A DNA stretch of 64,000 nucleotides from Sphingomonas sp. (lineage in GTDB: Bacteria; Pseudomonadota; Alphaproteobacteria; Sphingomonadales; Sphingomonadaceae), in assembly GCF_025362505.1 (NCBI RefSeq), contig NZ_JANYGG010000138.1, forward strand, positions 17,200-81,199, written 5' to 3'. Both the position numbers and the translations under genes were made by a program. Shown here one piece after another: positions 18,155 to 26,119 of this stretch. The notes beneath the pieces are model-generated. The model searched no databases, was not told where the DNA came from, and saw only the letters and a program-made list of their open reading frames with translations. The first letter of the stretch is position 1; each line of letters begins with the position of its first letter.

Positions 18155-18843
18155 CCCAGCAGCGACAGAAACCGCGCCGCGGCCTCGAAATCCGTCCGGC
18201 GATTGGCGAGCGATGCCACCGCCTCGTCATCGTCGCCCCACTGCTCGATCTGCCACCGTTCGTCGAGACTGACCGCTTCCCAGATCGTGTCCAGCGGCAT
18301 CGCCTCCTCGACCACCGCCAGCGCCGCAACCAGCGAACCGCCGATCGTCACCAGCGGCGACAGCGCCGCCAGCCGATAGGCATCGAGCGCCGCCACCGCC
18401 TGGCCGAGACGCGCCACCGTCGCCGCCGGCTGCCCGATATGGACGATTGCGTCGGTCACCACGAAGTCGGCCTCAAACCGCCGCCGCGCCCACGCCAGCA
18501 GCGGGTCCCACTGTGCCGCCTGCCGCTGGACGAGCTTCGCCGGCCCCGCCGCGCGATAGCAGAACAGGTCCGCCTCGGCATATTTCGCCAGCCCTCCCGA
18601 GAACGTCACGGGATCGGGCGCAACCCGGTCGACCGCCGCATTGGCGAGCCCGGTCAGCGGCATCGCGCGCGGATCGACCGCCTCCCCCGCTCCCGACCAT
18701 TCCGCCGCAATCGCCTCGGCCAAATCCCGCATCGGCACCACCAGCGCCACCCGCGACGGCGTCTTGAGCGGGCGTCCGTCGAGTTCGACTCCCCAGCCGT
18801 CTTCCGCCTCGACCGCCCGCGCCGCCGTCCAGAACCGCTTCAT
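18151..18843 (-). CDS. ATP12-family F1-ATPase assembly chaperone
   Basis: A 230-residue homologue of mitochondrial Atp12, the chaperone that binds the F1 alpha subunit; alphaproteobacteria carry this family. The signature region KRFWTAARAV...GVELDGRPLKTPSR is at the N-terminus, followed by AIAAEWSGAGEAVDPRAMPLTGLANAAVD and YAEADLFCYRA, then WDPLLAWA. The ATG at 18843 gives a 4-bp overlap with the preceding small gene, so HAD, membrane protein and ATP12 genes look co-translated. Role in bacteria is inferred from the eukaryotic family. Confidence 0.88.
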   Translation of the reverse strand: MKRFWTAARAVEAEDGWGVELDGRPLKTPSRVALVVPMRDLAEAIAAEWSGAGEAVDPRAMPLTGLANAAVDRVAPDPVTFSGGLAKYAEADLFCYRAAGPAKLVQRQAAQWDPLLAWARRRFEADFVVTDAIVHIGQPAATVARLGQAVAALDAYRLAALSPLVTIGGSLVAALAVVEEAMPLDTIWEAVSLDERWQIEQWGDDDEAVASLANRRTDFEAAARFLSLLG

Positions 18844-19061
18844 TCGCGCTCCCACCGCTTGCGCACCAGCCGCGGCAGGAAGATCGCCTCGACTACCCCG
18901 ACCAATCCAAGCACGGCGCCAAGCGCGGGCATCCCGCCCGGCCGGACCAGCCCGGTCAACGCCACGGCAATGCCAAGCATCACCGTCGCCACGCCGCCCA
19001 ACCGGACCAGCGCGAACAGCGCGAACCGCCGCTTCCACTCCGCTTCGCTGACTTTGCTCAT
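18840..19061 (-). CDS. small two-TM membrane protein
   Basis: A 73-residue protein with two hydrophobic segments (about residues 16-37 and 44-62) and a strongly basic end, LPRLVRKRWERE. No family name is recognised. It overlaps both neighbours by 4 bp (ATGA), which strongly supports that it is translated. It may be an inner-membrane partner of the ATP12-like protein or simply a passenger in the operon. Confidence 0.75.
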   Translation of the reverse strand: MSKVSEAEWKRRFALFALVRLGGVATVMLGIAVALTGLVRPGGMPALGAVLGLVGVVEAIFLPRLVRKRWERE

Positions 19062-19729
19062 GCCGCCCTCCTCACCAACGTTCGCGCCAGCCCGAGCACA
19101 TCGGCCGGCTCCTCGGCGACGACCTGCGCGCCCCCGGCGAGCAATTCGTCCGCTTCATGATAGCCCCAGCCGACCCCGATCGCGCCGATCCCCGCGCCGC
19201 GCGCACAGCCCATGTCCCATGCCGTATCGCCGATCATCACCGTCTGCGCCGCCTCGGCCCCGGCCTCCGCCATCGCCGCCAGCGCCATCGCCGGATGCGG
19301 CTTCGACGGGTGGCTATCGGCGGTCTGCAGCGAAACGAACCGCCCATGCAGTCCGTGGGTTTCAAGGCAATGGCGCAAGCCCCGATCCGACTTCCCCGTC
19401 GCCACCGCCAGCGCCCAGCCGTCACCCGCCAGCGCCTCGATCAGTTCGGCGATTCCATCGAACAACGGCTCCTCGACCTCGCCCGCCAAGCGCAGCCGCT
19501 GGAACGCCAGTCGATAGGTCTCCGCCAACGCTTCGAGCTCGTTCCCGGCCGCATCCGGGACCAGCATCGCCATCGCCTCGAACAGGCTCAGCCCAACCAC
19601 CCGCCGCGCCTCGCGGGCAGGCGGCGCCGCGCGGCCATGCGCCTCAAGGCTGGTCTTCAGCGCCGTATAAATCGTCGCCCCGCTATCGACCAATGTTCCG
19701 TCGCAATCGAAGATCGCCAGCCGGGTCAT
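19058..19729 (-). CDS. HAD-superfamily hydrolase, phosphoglycolate-phosphatase-like
   Basis: A 223-residue subfamily IA phosphatase. FDCDGTLVDS at residues 7-16 is motif I with the nucleophile Asp and the second Asp; AVATGKS is motif II; KPHPAMALAAM is motif III Lys; VMIGDTAWDMGCARGAGI is motif IV. All catalytic residues are present. The cap domain is the alpha-helical C1 type. The substrate is unknown; in related genomes it lies next to the pseudouridine synthase and ATP12 gene. It starts inside the stop of a 36-codon frame. Confidence 0.88.
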   Translation of the reverse strand: MTRLAIFDCDGTLVDSGATIYTALKTSLEAHGRAAPPAREARRVVGLSLFEAMAMLVPDAAGNELEALAETYRLAFQRLRLAGEVEEPLFDGIAELIEALAGDGWALAVATGKSDRGLRHCLETHGLHGRFVSLQTADSHPSKPHPAMALAAMAEAGAEAAQTVMIGDTAWDMGCARGAGIGAIGVGWGYHEADELLAGGAQVVAEEPADVLGLARTLVRRAA

Positions 19730-19836
19730 TGCGCGCCCCGCATCAGCGCCGCCAGCTCGCCTGCCCCGCTCCGCTCGACCCCGGCGGCCAGCATCGCCGG
19801 CTCATGGTCCCAGCGGAACACGCGATCGGGATGCAT
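19726..19836 (-). CDS. 36-residue reading frame, possible remnant of a PaiB-like gene
   Basis: The frame starts one base after the pseudouridine synthase stop (TAAATG) and ends in a 4-bp overlap with the HAD gene, so the operon spacing is tight on both sides. The peptide MHPDRVFRWDHEPAMLAAGV looks like the N-terminus of FMN-binding PaiB-type proteins (MHP..AFR..D...L), after which likeness is lost. It may be a short leader coupling translation to the HAD gene, or the leftover of a deleted gene. The family likeness is from memory and weak. Confidence 0.35.
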   Translation of the reverse strand: MHPDRVFRWDHEPAMLAAGVERSGAGELAALMRGAQ

Positions 19837-21000
19837 TTAGCGCGGCTTCCGGGCCGGCTTGCGGGCGACCGGCTTACCGCCCTTGCTCGGCGGCTTTCCT
19901 GATGGCTTGCCGACGGGCGCGGCACCACGGGAGCGCCGCTCGCCCTTACGGGCCTTGCGCGCGGTTTTCGCCGCCGCCGCGACGCGCTTCATCTTGACCT
20001 CGGTCGACTTCGCCGGGTCGGGCGTATCGATCGGCATCATGTCGCCCGCCATTGCCTCGAACCCGAGCATGCCCAGGCTCTCGGCGAAATGCGCCGGCAG
20101 TTCGGCGGTCACGTCGATCGGCTTGCCGTCGAGCCCGTCGACCCGCAGCCGCCGCGCGTGCAAGTGCATCTTGCGGCTGACCCCGCCGGTCAGGAATGCG
20201 TCCGCCCCGCCATATTTCGCATCGCCGACAATCGGATGCCCGATCGCCGCCATGTGCGCGCGCAGCTGGTGGGTCCGCCCGGTCAACGGCTGCAATTCGA
20301 CCCACGCCGCGCGATTGCCGGCGATGTCGATCGTCCGGAAACGGGTCTTCGACGCCTGGCCATTTTCCTCGTCGACATGCATCTTCTCGCCGCCCGACCC
20401 CGGCTGCTTGGCCAGCGGCGCGTCGATCATCCCTTCTTCCGGCGAAGGCACCCCGATCACCAGCGCCCAATAGACCTTGCGCGCCGTCCGGCTTGAAAAG
20501 GTCTTGGCGAAATGCCCCGCCGCCCGCGCCGACCGCGCCACCAGCAGCACCCCCGACGTATCCTTGTCGAGGCGATGGACCAGCTTGGGCCGCTGCCCCT
20601 CCTCGTTGGCCAGCCCGTCGAGCAGCCGGTCGAGATGCTGGTGGGTCTTGGTCCCGCCCTGCGTCGCCAGCCCCGGCGGCTTGTTCAGCACATAGGCGTC
20701 GCGCGTCTTCTCGATCACCATCTCGCGGACGAAGCTTTCCTCCTCCTCGGTCAGCAGCACCACCGGCCGCGCGACGCGCTTGCCCTCGGCCGGCGCGGCT
20801 TCGGGCGGCGGCACGCGCAAGACTTGCCCGGTCTCGACGCGGTCGCCCGGCGCCGCGCGCTTGCCGTCCACGCGCAATTGCCCGGTCCGCGCCCAGCGCG
20901 ACACGGTATTGAAACTCGTGTCGGGCAAGTGCCGTTTGAACCAGCGGTCGAGGCGGATGCCGTCGTCATCCTCGGCGACGGTGAATGTGCGTTCGGTCAT
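19837..21000 (-). CDS. RluA/RluC-family 23S rRNA pseudouridine synthase
   Basis: A 387-residue isomerase that converts uridines in RNA to pseudouridine. An S4 RNA-binding domain occupies residues 15-65 (RLDRWFKRHLPDTSFNTVSRW), the catalytic domain about 95-300 with the active-site Asp in LVHRLDKDTSGVLLVARS, and LQPLTGRTHQLRAHMAAIGHP is the second signature. The last 60 residues are a Lys/Arg/Pro-rich tail (PARKPR at the end) that is typical of sphingomonad copies and probably binds RNA. Site specificity (RluC or RluD-like) cannot be read. Confidence 0.92.
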   Translation of the reverse strand: MTERTFTVAEDDDGIRLDRWFKRHLPDTSFNTVSRWARTGQLRVDGKRAAPGDRVETGQVLRVPPPEAAPAEGKRVARPVVLLTEEEESFVREMVIEKTRDAYVLNKPPGLATQGGTKTHQHLDRLLDGLANEEGQRPKLVHRLDKDTSGVLLVARSARAAGHFAKTFSSRTARKVYWALVIGVPSPEEGMIDAPLAKQPGSGGEKMHVDEENGQASKTRFRTIDIAGNRAAWVELQPLTGRTHQLRAHMAAIGHPIVGDAKYGGADAFLTGGVSRKMHLHARRLRVDGLDGKPIDVTAELPAHFAESLGMLGFEAMAGDMMPIDTPDPAKSTEVKMKRVAAAAKTARKARKGERRSRGAAPVGKPSGKPPSKGGKPVARKPARKPR

Positions 21001-21027
21001 CCCCGGGCGCTTAGCCGAGGTCGCCCG

Positions 21028-21408
21028 TCAAGGCGAGCGCCCGGCCCAATAGGCGAACGCCACGCGCTGCAGCCGCTCGACCAGCGCCGCCGCCCGCGGC
21101 CCTTCCCACGGCCCGACATAATCATGATCGCTCGCCCCGCCGGCTACCCACCAGCCCTGCCCCGGCAGCCCGTCCGACTGGCGCACGACCAGCACCGCCA
21201 GTGCGGGCTCGCCCCGTTCCGCCGACGCTCGATCGACCACGCCGAGCGTCACGCACAGCGCCCGCATCCTGGGTCGCGAAAAGCCATGGCCGAGCAGCTC
21301 GAGCAGCTCCGAATAGGTCAGCGCATGCCCCGCCGACGCCGCCGCGACGAGGTGCGCCCTGACCTCGTGCGGATCGCCTATGCTAGCCGTCACTTGGCTA
21401 ACCGTCAC
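21028..21408 (-). CDS. conserved small protein of unknown function
   Basis: A 126-residue soluble protein. HEVRAHLVAAASAGHALTYSELLELLG reads like a winged-helix-type start, and QGWWVAGGASDHDYVGPW is a conserved-looking C-terminal segment; related proteins are often mislabelled ribose-phosphate pyrophosphokinase. I place the start at the GTG 21408, overlapping the lipoprotein stop (GTGA), but a second GTG at 21393 lies in a duplicated copy of the same 15 bases, so the first five residues are doubtful. Function unknown. Confidence 0.65.
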   Translation of the reverse strand: MTVSQVTASIGDPHEVRAHLVAAASAGHALTYSELLELLGHGFSRPRMRALCVTLGVVDRASAERGEPALAVLVVRQSDGLPGQGWWVAGGASDHDYVGPWEGPRAAALVERLQRVAFAYWAGRSP

Positions 21409-21411
21409 TTG
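21382..21411. repeat. 15-bp tandem duplication across a stop/start junction
   Basis: GCTAGCCGTCACTTG is followed directly by GCTAACCGTCACTTG, one mismatch in 15. On the minus strand the repeat contains the GTG start (and the overlapping TGA of the upstream gene), so the duplication gives two candidate start codons in frame, 15 bases apart. Confidence 0.8.
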
Positions 21412-22073
21412 GGCTGTTCGGTCACCGGCGTCAGCTCGAACACGTCGAGCTTCGCTCCATTTCGCGGATACGGGATGACCAGCCGCCACACGAATGGCGC
21501 GACCCGCTCGACTACCCCCGCCATATCGCGTGCGGGATCCTCGCCATAGGCCTTGGGCTGGTCCTCTTCGCCCAGTGCAAGACTCCCGAGATAGACCAGC
21601 CGGCTGGCGACATCGTCCTCCCACAGCCGCCCCGCCGGACGCTGGCTGCCGGTCTGCTTGACGATCGTCAGAAGCTCGCCCTCGACCTCGACATAACAGA
21701 AGAACGGCTTGAACCGCTCGAACGCGACTTTCTTCTTCGGCGTGCTGCCGATCTCGACCATGCGACACGAATAGCTTCCCGGAGTCGGCGCTGGTCGCGC
21801 CAACGCCGCGCCGGACCTGAGCAGCAGTGCTTCCTTCTTAACCTCATCGCCAAATCCGCGGCTTCGCGCCTCAGCCAGCCCCTCGCTCCACGCCGACCCG
21901 ATCCGCGCGATCCGTGCCGCGTCGGCGGCGCTGGCAACGCGTTGCCATACATCGGCCTTGCTCGGCGGCGCGACGGTGACGGTCGCCCCGAGGTGGCTCG
22001 GTGGCCTGGGCTTAGTCACGCAACCGGCCAGCGCCAGTGCGATCAGGGACACGGCAAGAAAGGAACGCGGCAC
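21405..22073 (-). CDS. DUF4893-like lipoprotein
   Basis: A 222-residue protein with a lipoprotein signal: VPRSFLAVSLIALALAGC, the cysteine being the lipidation site at about residue 18. The mature part has SYSCRMVEIG and FKPFFCYVEVEG, landmarks of the DUF4893 family, which is exported and of unknown function. The GTG at 22073 has an excellent GGAAGGA Shine-Dalgarno seven bases before it and starts the signal peptide correctly; the ATG nine codons earlier would bury that ribosome site. It overlaps the next gene by 4 bp. Confidence 0.8.
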   Translation of the reverse strand: MPRSFLAVSLIALALAGCVTKPRPPSHLGATVTVAPPSKADVWQRVASAADAARIARIGSAWSEGLAEARSRGFGDEVKKEALLLRSGAALARPAPTPGSYSCRMVEIGSTPKKKVAFERFKPFFCYVEVEGELLTIVKQTGSQRPAGRLWEDDVASRLVYLGSLALGEEDQPKAYGEDPARDMAGVVERVAPFVWRLVIPYPRNGAKLDVFELTPVTEQPK

Positions 22074-22197
22074 GAATGATTCCTTCCGGGTAGACGGCAC
22101 CTGCCTACACCGTGTCAGGCACCGATGACAGTTTCAACAAACACGCCGGTCACCACAAGGATTGACTTCGCCTTGTCCCGCCTTAGCGCCCCACCGG

Positions 22198-23145
22198 GTG
22201 AACACACCCTCGTCCCAGACCCGTATCGATCATCCCGAACGCCTCGGCTTCCTGCTCGGCATCGGCGCCTATTCCTATTGGGGCTTCCTCCCGATCTACT
22301 TCAAGCTGGTGAAGTCGGTCGAGCCGATCGCAATCGTCGCCCAGCGCGTCGTCTGGTCCGTGCTCGTTCTCGCCGTCCTCGTCAGCGCGGTGCGCGGCTG
22401 GCCGGCCGTGCGCACGGCGCTCGCCAACCCGCGCGTGCGCGGCCTGCTCGCGCTCAGTGCGCTACTCATCGCAGTCAACTGGCTGTTCTACGTCTACGCT
22501 GTCAACAACGGTCACATCCTCGCCGGCAGCCTCGGCTATTACCTCAATCCGCTCGCCAACATCCTGCTCGGCCGCTTCTTCCTCAAGGAAAAAGTCTCGC
22601 GACTGCAGTGGGTCGCGGTCGCCATCGCCGCGGCAGGGATCGCGGTCCTCGCCGCCGGCGCGCTCGGCCAATTGTGGATCAGCCTCACCCTCTGCGCGAG
22701 CTTCGCAAGCTACGGCCTCGTCCGCAAGATCGTCGCCGCCGACGCGCTCACCGGCCTCGCTATCGAGACCGGCTTCCTGCTCCCCGCCGCCCTCACCTTT
22801 CTGCTCCTGACTCACGTCCCCGGTGCCCCACTGCTGGCGCCAACTTCCCACGTCAGCCTGCTCATCGGTTTGAGCGGCATTATTTCGACCATCCCGCTGC
22901 TGCTCTTCGCCGGGGCCGCCCGGCGCCTGCCCTATTCGACGCTCGGTATGCTCCAGTTCCTCGCCCCGACGCTCCAGTTCCTGCTCGCCGTCTTCCTCTA
23001 CGGAGAACCGTTCACCCGCGCCCATGCCATCGCCTTCGCCGCGATCTGGACCGCGCTCGTGCTCTACGTCATCGCGCTGGTCACCGCTGCGCGCCGCGAC
23101 CGCTTGCCGAAGGAAGGCGAAGCGGTCATGCTCGGCGAATGCTGA
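22198..23145 (+). CDS. rarD: RarD/EamA-family transporter
   Basis: A drug/metabolite-transporter superfamily protein with about ten hydrophobic helices. GIGAYSYWGFLPIYFKLVKSVEP and AQRVVWSVLVLAVLV near the start are RarD signatures, and GYYLNPLANILLGRFFLKE closes the first repeat. E. coli RarD was linked to chloramphenicol tolerance, but natural substrates are unknown. The start is uncertain: GTG 22198 (315 residues) fits relatives, a TTG at 22162 is an alternative, and neither has a clear ribosome site. Confidence 0.85.
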   Translation: MNTPSSQTRIDHPERLGFLLGIGAYSYWGFLPIYFKLVKSVEPIAIVAQRVVWSVLVLAVLVSAVRGWPAVRTALANPRVRGLLALSALLIAVNWLFYVYAVNNGHILAGSLGYYLNPLANILLGRFFLKEKVSRLQWVAVAIAAAGIAVLAAGALGQLWISLTLCASFASYGLVRKIVAADALTGLAIETGFLLPAALTFLLLTHVPGAPLLAPTSHVSLLIGLSGIISTIPLLLFAGAARRLPYSTLGMLQFLAPTLQFLLAVFLYGEPFTRAHAIAFAAIWTALVLYVIALVTAARRDRLPKEGEAVMLGEC

Positions 23146-23360
23146 ACCTCGTCTCGCTGATCATCGGGCTCGTCGCCTTCCTGTTCGCGCTAGTCGCCTT
23201 CATTCCGCTGCTCGGCTGGATGAACTGGCTGATCATCCCGCTCGCGCTCGTCGGCACGATTGTCGGCGCGGCGAGCGCATCGAAGACCGGCCGCAACCTC
23301 AACCTGTTCGTGATCGTCGTCGGCATCCTCCGCCTGATGCTCGGCGGCGGGATCATTTAA
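23139..23360 (+). CDS. small hydrophobic membrane protein
   Basis: A 73-residue protein with a long first hydrophobic stretch (about residues 3-27), a second (about 30-45) and a third at the C-terminus (about 55-73). GRNLNLFVIVVGILRLMLGGGI resembles tails of small sphingomonad membrane proteins. It starts inside the last codons of rarD (7-bp overlap), which supports translation. The role is unknown. Confidence 0.7.
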   Translation: MLNLVSLIIGLVAFLFALVAFIPLLGWMNWLIIPLALVGTIVGAASASKTGRNLNLFVIVVGILRLMLGGGII

Positions 23361-23374
23361 GCAGAAATCCCGGG

Positions 23375-25114
23375 CTAGCGCGACTTCACGTAGCGCCCCG
23401 GCGCATCCTCGATCGCCTTGTATTTGCCCGCGCCGGGCACACGCGCGCCGTCGGCCTTGACCGTCCCCGCCGCCCGCCCGCGCAGCCACTCGATCCAGTC
23501 GGGCCACCAACTGCCCTTATGCTCGGTCGCCCCGGCGACATACTCGTCAAAGCTCGCCGGCGACGCGTCGTTGATCCAGTACTGATACTTCCCGGCGGCA
23601 GGCGGATTGACCACGCCGGCGATATGCCCCGACCCGGCGAGCACGAACCGCTTCGGTCCGGCGAGCAGGCCCATCATCCGCCACACGCTCTCGGGCGGCG
23701 CGATATGGTCCTCGCGTCCGGCCTGAATATAGGCCGGGGTCTCGATTTTCTTGAGGTCTATCGGCGTCCCGTCGACGACGATCACGCCCGGCTTTACCAG
23801 CAAATTCTGCCGATAAAGCGTCTCGAGATAATTGCGGTGCCACCCCGCCGGCAAATTGGTCGTGTCGCCGTTCCAGTGGAGCAGGTCGAACGGCGTCGGC
23901 TCCTGCCCCATCAGGTAATTATTGACGACATAGTTCCAGATCAGGTCGCGCCCGCGCAGCAGGTTGAACGTCGCAGCCATGTAGCGCCCGTCGAGCACCC
24001 CGCTTTCGGTCGTCAGCTGGCCAAGCAGTTCCATCACCTCGTCGCCAAGGAACAAAGTCAGGTCGCCGGCCTTCTCGAAATCGACCTGCGCGGTGAAGAA
24101 AGTGGCCGACGCGACCTTGTCCGCCTCGCCCCGCGCCGCCAGCAGCGCCAGCGTCGCCGCCAGCGTCGTCCCCGCCACGCAATAGCCGATGGTGTGAACC
24201 TTGCTCACGCCAAGCTGCTCGCGGATCACGTCGACCACCTCGGTCTGCGCTGCGACATAATCGTCGAGGGTCACGTCGGCGATGCTCTCGTCGGCCGATT
24301 TCCAGCTGACCATGAACAGCGAAACGCCCTGCTCGACGGTCCACCGCACGAAACTTTTCTCGGGCGTAAGGTCGAGGATGTAGAAGCGGTTGATCCACGG
24401 CGGGAACACGACCAGCGGCGTCTCGAGCACCTTCTCGGTCGTCGGCGCATAATGGATCAGCTGGAACAATCGTGTCTCGTAGATCACCTTGCCTGGCGTC
24501 ATCGCCAGATTGCGTCCGACCTCGAATGCCCCGGCCTTGCTCTGGCTCATTTGCCCGGCCTTGATGTCGCCAAGCATGTTGCTGAGCCCGTTGAGAAGAT
24601 TGTCGCCGCGGGTCTCGATCGTGCGGTGCATCACCTCGGGGTTGGTCAGCGCGAAGTTGGCCGGGCTCATCGCCTCGACGAAGCTCTTCGTCGCGAACCG
24701 CAGCCGGTGCCGCGCCGCCTCGTCGAGCCCCTCGATCTTGTCGACTGACCCGAGCAGCTGGTCCGAAATCGCCAGATACGACTGGCGAATCGTGTCGAAC
24801 AGCGGATTGTCACGCCACTCCGCCGCCCCGAACCGCCGGTCCTTCGCCTCGCCCGCCTCGGCGAACCCGGTCAGCATCTGGCCCCACACCTCAAGCCCCT
24901 TCGACCACGCCTCGGCCCCCGCGGTCAGCATCGGCAGCGGGTCGGCCAGCGGCTTGGCGATCCCGCCCTCCTTGACCAGCCCGTCGGCCCACGCCTCCAT
25001 CAGCATCTGCTGTGCGCGGCCCGTGACCAAGGTCCAGTGCTGCCAGTCCTCGAGACCCGGAATCGTTCCCGGCGAAGCATCGGCCGCAGTCGTCGAATCG
25101 GCTTTATCGGTCAT
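23375..25114 (-). CDS. phaC: class I poly(3-hydroxyalkanoate) synthase
   Basis: Polymerises 3-hydroxyacyl-CoA into PHA on the granule surface. The 579-residue protein has an N-terminal domain of about 190 residues and an alpha/beta hydrolase catalytic domain. The lipase-like box GYCVAGTT holds the nucleophilic Cys (about residue 310), the Asp is in AGREDHIAPPESVW, and the His in LAGSGHIAGVVNPP. YWINDASPASFDEYVAGATEHKGSWWPDW is a conserved C-terminal block. The ATG at 25114 follows AGAGGTGAG. No phaA/phaB neighbours are present; the phasin is 6 kb away. Confidence 0.96.
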   Translation of the reverse strand: MTDKADSTTAADASPGTIPGLEDWQHWTLVTGRAQQMLMEAWADGLVKEGGIAKPLADPLPMLTAGAEAWSKGLEVWGQMLTGFAEAGEAKDRRFGAAEWRDNPLFDTIRQSYLAISDQLLGSVDKIEGLDEAARHRLRFATKSFVEAMSPANFALTNPEVMHRTIETRGDNLLNGLSNMLGDIKAGQMSQSKAGAFEVGRNLAMTPGKVIYETRLFQLIHYAPTTEKVLETPLVVFPPWINRFYILDLTPEKSFVRWTVEQGVSLFMVSWKSADESIADVTLDDYVAAQTEVVDVIREQLGVSKVHTIGYCVAGTTLAATLALLAARGEADKVASATFFTAQVDFEKAGDLTLFLGDEVMELLGQLTTESGVLDGRYMAATFNLLRGRDLIWNYVVNNYLMGQEPTPFDLLHWNGDTTNLPAGWHRNYLETLYRQNLLVKPGVIVVDGTPIDLKKIETPAYIQAGREDHIAPPESVWRMMGLLAGPKRFVLAGSGHIAGVVNPPAAGKYQYWINDASPASFDEYVAGATEHKGSWWPDWIEWLRGRAAGTVKADGARVPGAGKYKAIEDAPGRYVKSR

Positions 25115-25163
25115 CGGCTCACCTCTTGGTCGAACTCTAGCATGGATCGCGCTACGGTGAGTC

Positions 25164-25391
25164 ATGACCCCGGTGCTCCCGACCCCGTCGCTGCCTGACG
25201 CGCTCTACCTGCTCGACTATTTCGGGCTGGCGGTGTTCGCCATTTCGGGCGCGCTGCTCGCCGCCGAGAAGCGCCAGACGCTCGTCACCTTCCTGTTCTT
25301 CGCGGTCGTCACCGGGGTCGGCGGCGGCACCGTGCGTGACCTGCTGATCGGCGCCCCGGTGTTTTGGGTCCACAGGCCTCGTCACACCTAA
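25164..25391 (+). pseudogene. TRIC/UPF0126-family channel, N-terminal half (interrupted gene)
   Basis: Encodes the first three helices of a TRIC-type (YadS/YicG-like) membrane protein: LDYFGLAVFAISGALLAAEKRQ and VTGVGGGTVRDLLIGAPVFWVH are the family's first repeat. After the His codon at 25371-25373 the frame enters foreign DNA (RPRHT) and stops. The rest of the gene resumes at 26120 in a frame that rejoins exactly: VFWVH followed by RNATLGICLAAG. The intact protein would be about 210 residues. A truncated three-helix product is unlikely to work. Confidence 0.85.
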
Positions 25392-25543
25392 AAGAAGAAA
25401 AAGTATCGTTTCTAGACACTTATCTAGCGCACCGCTCTAATGATCCAGCGCCCCGATTTGATGGACTGTGGGTGGCAGGAAGCGCGATCGTTCAAGATGA
25501 CGTGTGCAGATGAAGGCCCTGAACTAAAGCGGCAACGCCCTCT

Positions 25544-25747
25544 TTAATCGGTAGATTGGTCGCCCTTCTTGCGTCGCCGATTTATAGAAGCAGTGATCGC
25601 ACCAAACAGGCCACCTCCTACAGCTGAACCAATGGTCGCGAAGGTAATCTGGCCATCTTTATTAAAGGGCGGGAGGCTTTGCACGACCGCAAAGGCCGCG
25701 CATGCTGCTATCCATAGCCATTGTAATGGAGTGAAACGTTTCCACAT
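25544..25747 (-). CDS. 67-residue one- or two-TM protein inside the insertion
   Basis: MWKRFTPLQWLWIAACAAFAV begins a first hydrophobic helix (about residues 9-24); a glycine-rich second one (ATIGSAVGGGLFGAITASI) follows and the tail is basic (NRRRKKGDQ). The ATG at 25747 has GGGGGA eight to nine bases upstream. It lies 43 bp downstream of the 61-residue gene on the same strand. No family is recognised; a small membrane protein with a paired soluble gene is compatible with a toxin-antitoxin or phage-type pair, but nothing proves it. Confidence 0.5.
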   Translation of the reverse strand: MWKRFTPLQWLWIAACAAFAVVQSLPPFNKDGQITFATIGSAVGGGLFGAITASINRRRKKGDQSTD

Positions 25748-25790
25748 CTTCAGGTCCCCCAGCAAGCACATTCTATCTTTGGTACTAGGC

Positions 25791-25976
25791 TTAAGTCTTA
25801 CCTGATTGAACGGCCAGCAGTCGTTTTTCAGCAACCGCAGCAGCCAAGTCCAGTTTTTCACGGATGCGCTCAACCGCTATTCTGATTTCAGTTGGTGTTG
25901 CCAGACAGGCGGTTTCGCCCATTGCTTCCAGTACCACCCCATCCTGAGAACGGCTAACCTCGAAGTTCATCAGCAT
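25791..25976 (-). CDS. 61-residue soluble protein inside the insertion
   Basis: Starts at an ATG with the strong Shine-Dalgarno GAGGAGG seven bases before it. MLMNFEVSRSQDGVVLEAMG suggests a short beta hairpin, and TPTEIRIAVERIREKLDLAAAVAEKRL a long amphipathic helix, such as a small dimerising protein would have. Function unknown. Together with the downstream membrane protein it makes a two-gene cassette. Confidence 0.5.
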   Translation of the reverse strand: MLMNFEVSRSQDGVVLEAMGETACLATPTEIRIAVERIREKLDLAAAVAEKRLLAVQSGKT

Positions 25977-26119
25977 ACCAAGTCCTCCTCGGCTCACATA
26001 CCGCAAAAAAACGGAACGAACCACGGCTCCACACAAAGTTAGGCGTTCCGCAAACGTAGGGGCCAGCCGGCAACAAAAACCTCAGAAAACTGCGGATGCA
26101 ACTGTCAGGATGGTGTGTT

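Larger units (their letters stand above)
25374..26119. mobile_element. about 0.75-kb lower-GC insertion splitting the TRIC gene, unclassified
   Basis: Removing this stretch restores the host gene in frame. The DNA is visibly richer in A+T than its neighbours and carries two small minus-strand genes. The only shared flank is CAC (25371-25373 and 26120-26122), too short to be a sure target duplication. The ends show no convincing terminal inverted repeat, and there is no transposase, integrase or reverse transcriptase inside. It could be a non-autonomous element or cargo moved by an enzyme acting in trans. The 25392-25543 stretch holds no gene. Confidence 0.7.

Noticed and set aside
26038..26044. 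GTTAGGC near the right end of the insertion, like an integron attC core site
   Set aside because: No matching inverse core and no attC-type hairpin is found at the other end of the insert, so a gene-cassette origin is not supported.
25374..26119. CACACC near both ends of the insertion as terminal inverted repeats
   Set aside because: The two copies sit at different distances from the ends and neighbouring bases do not match.
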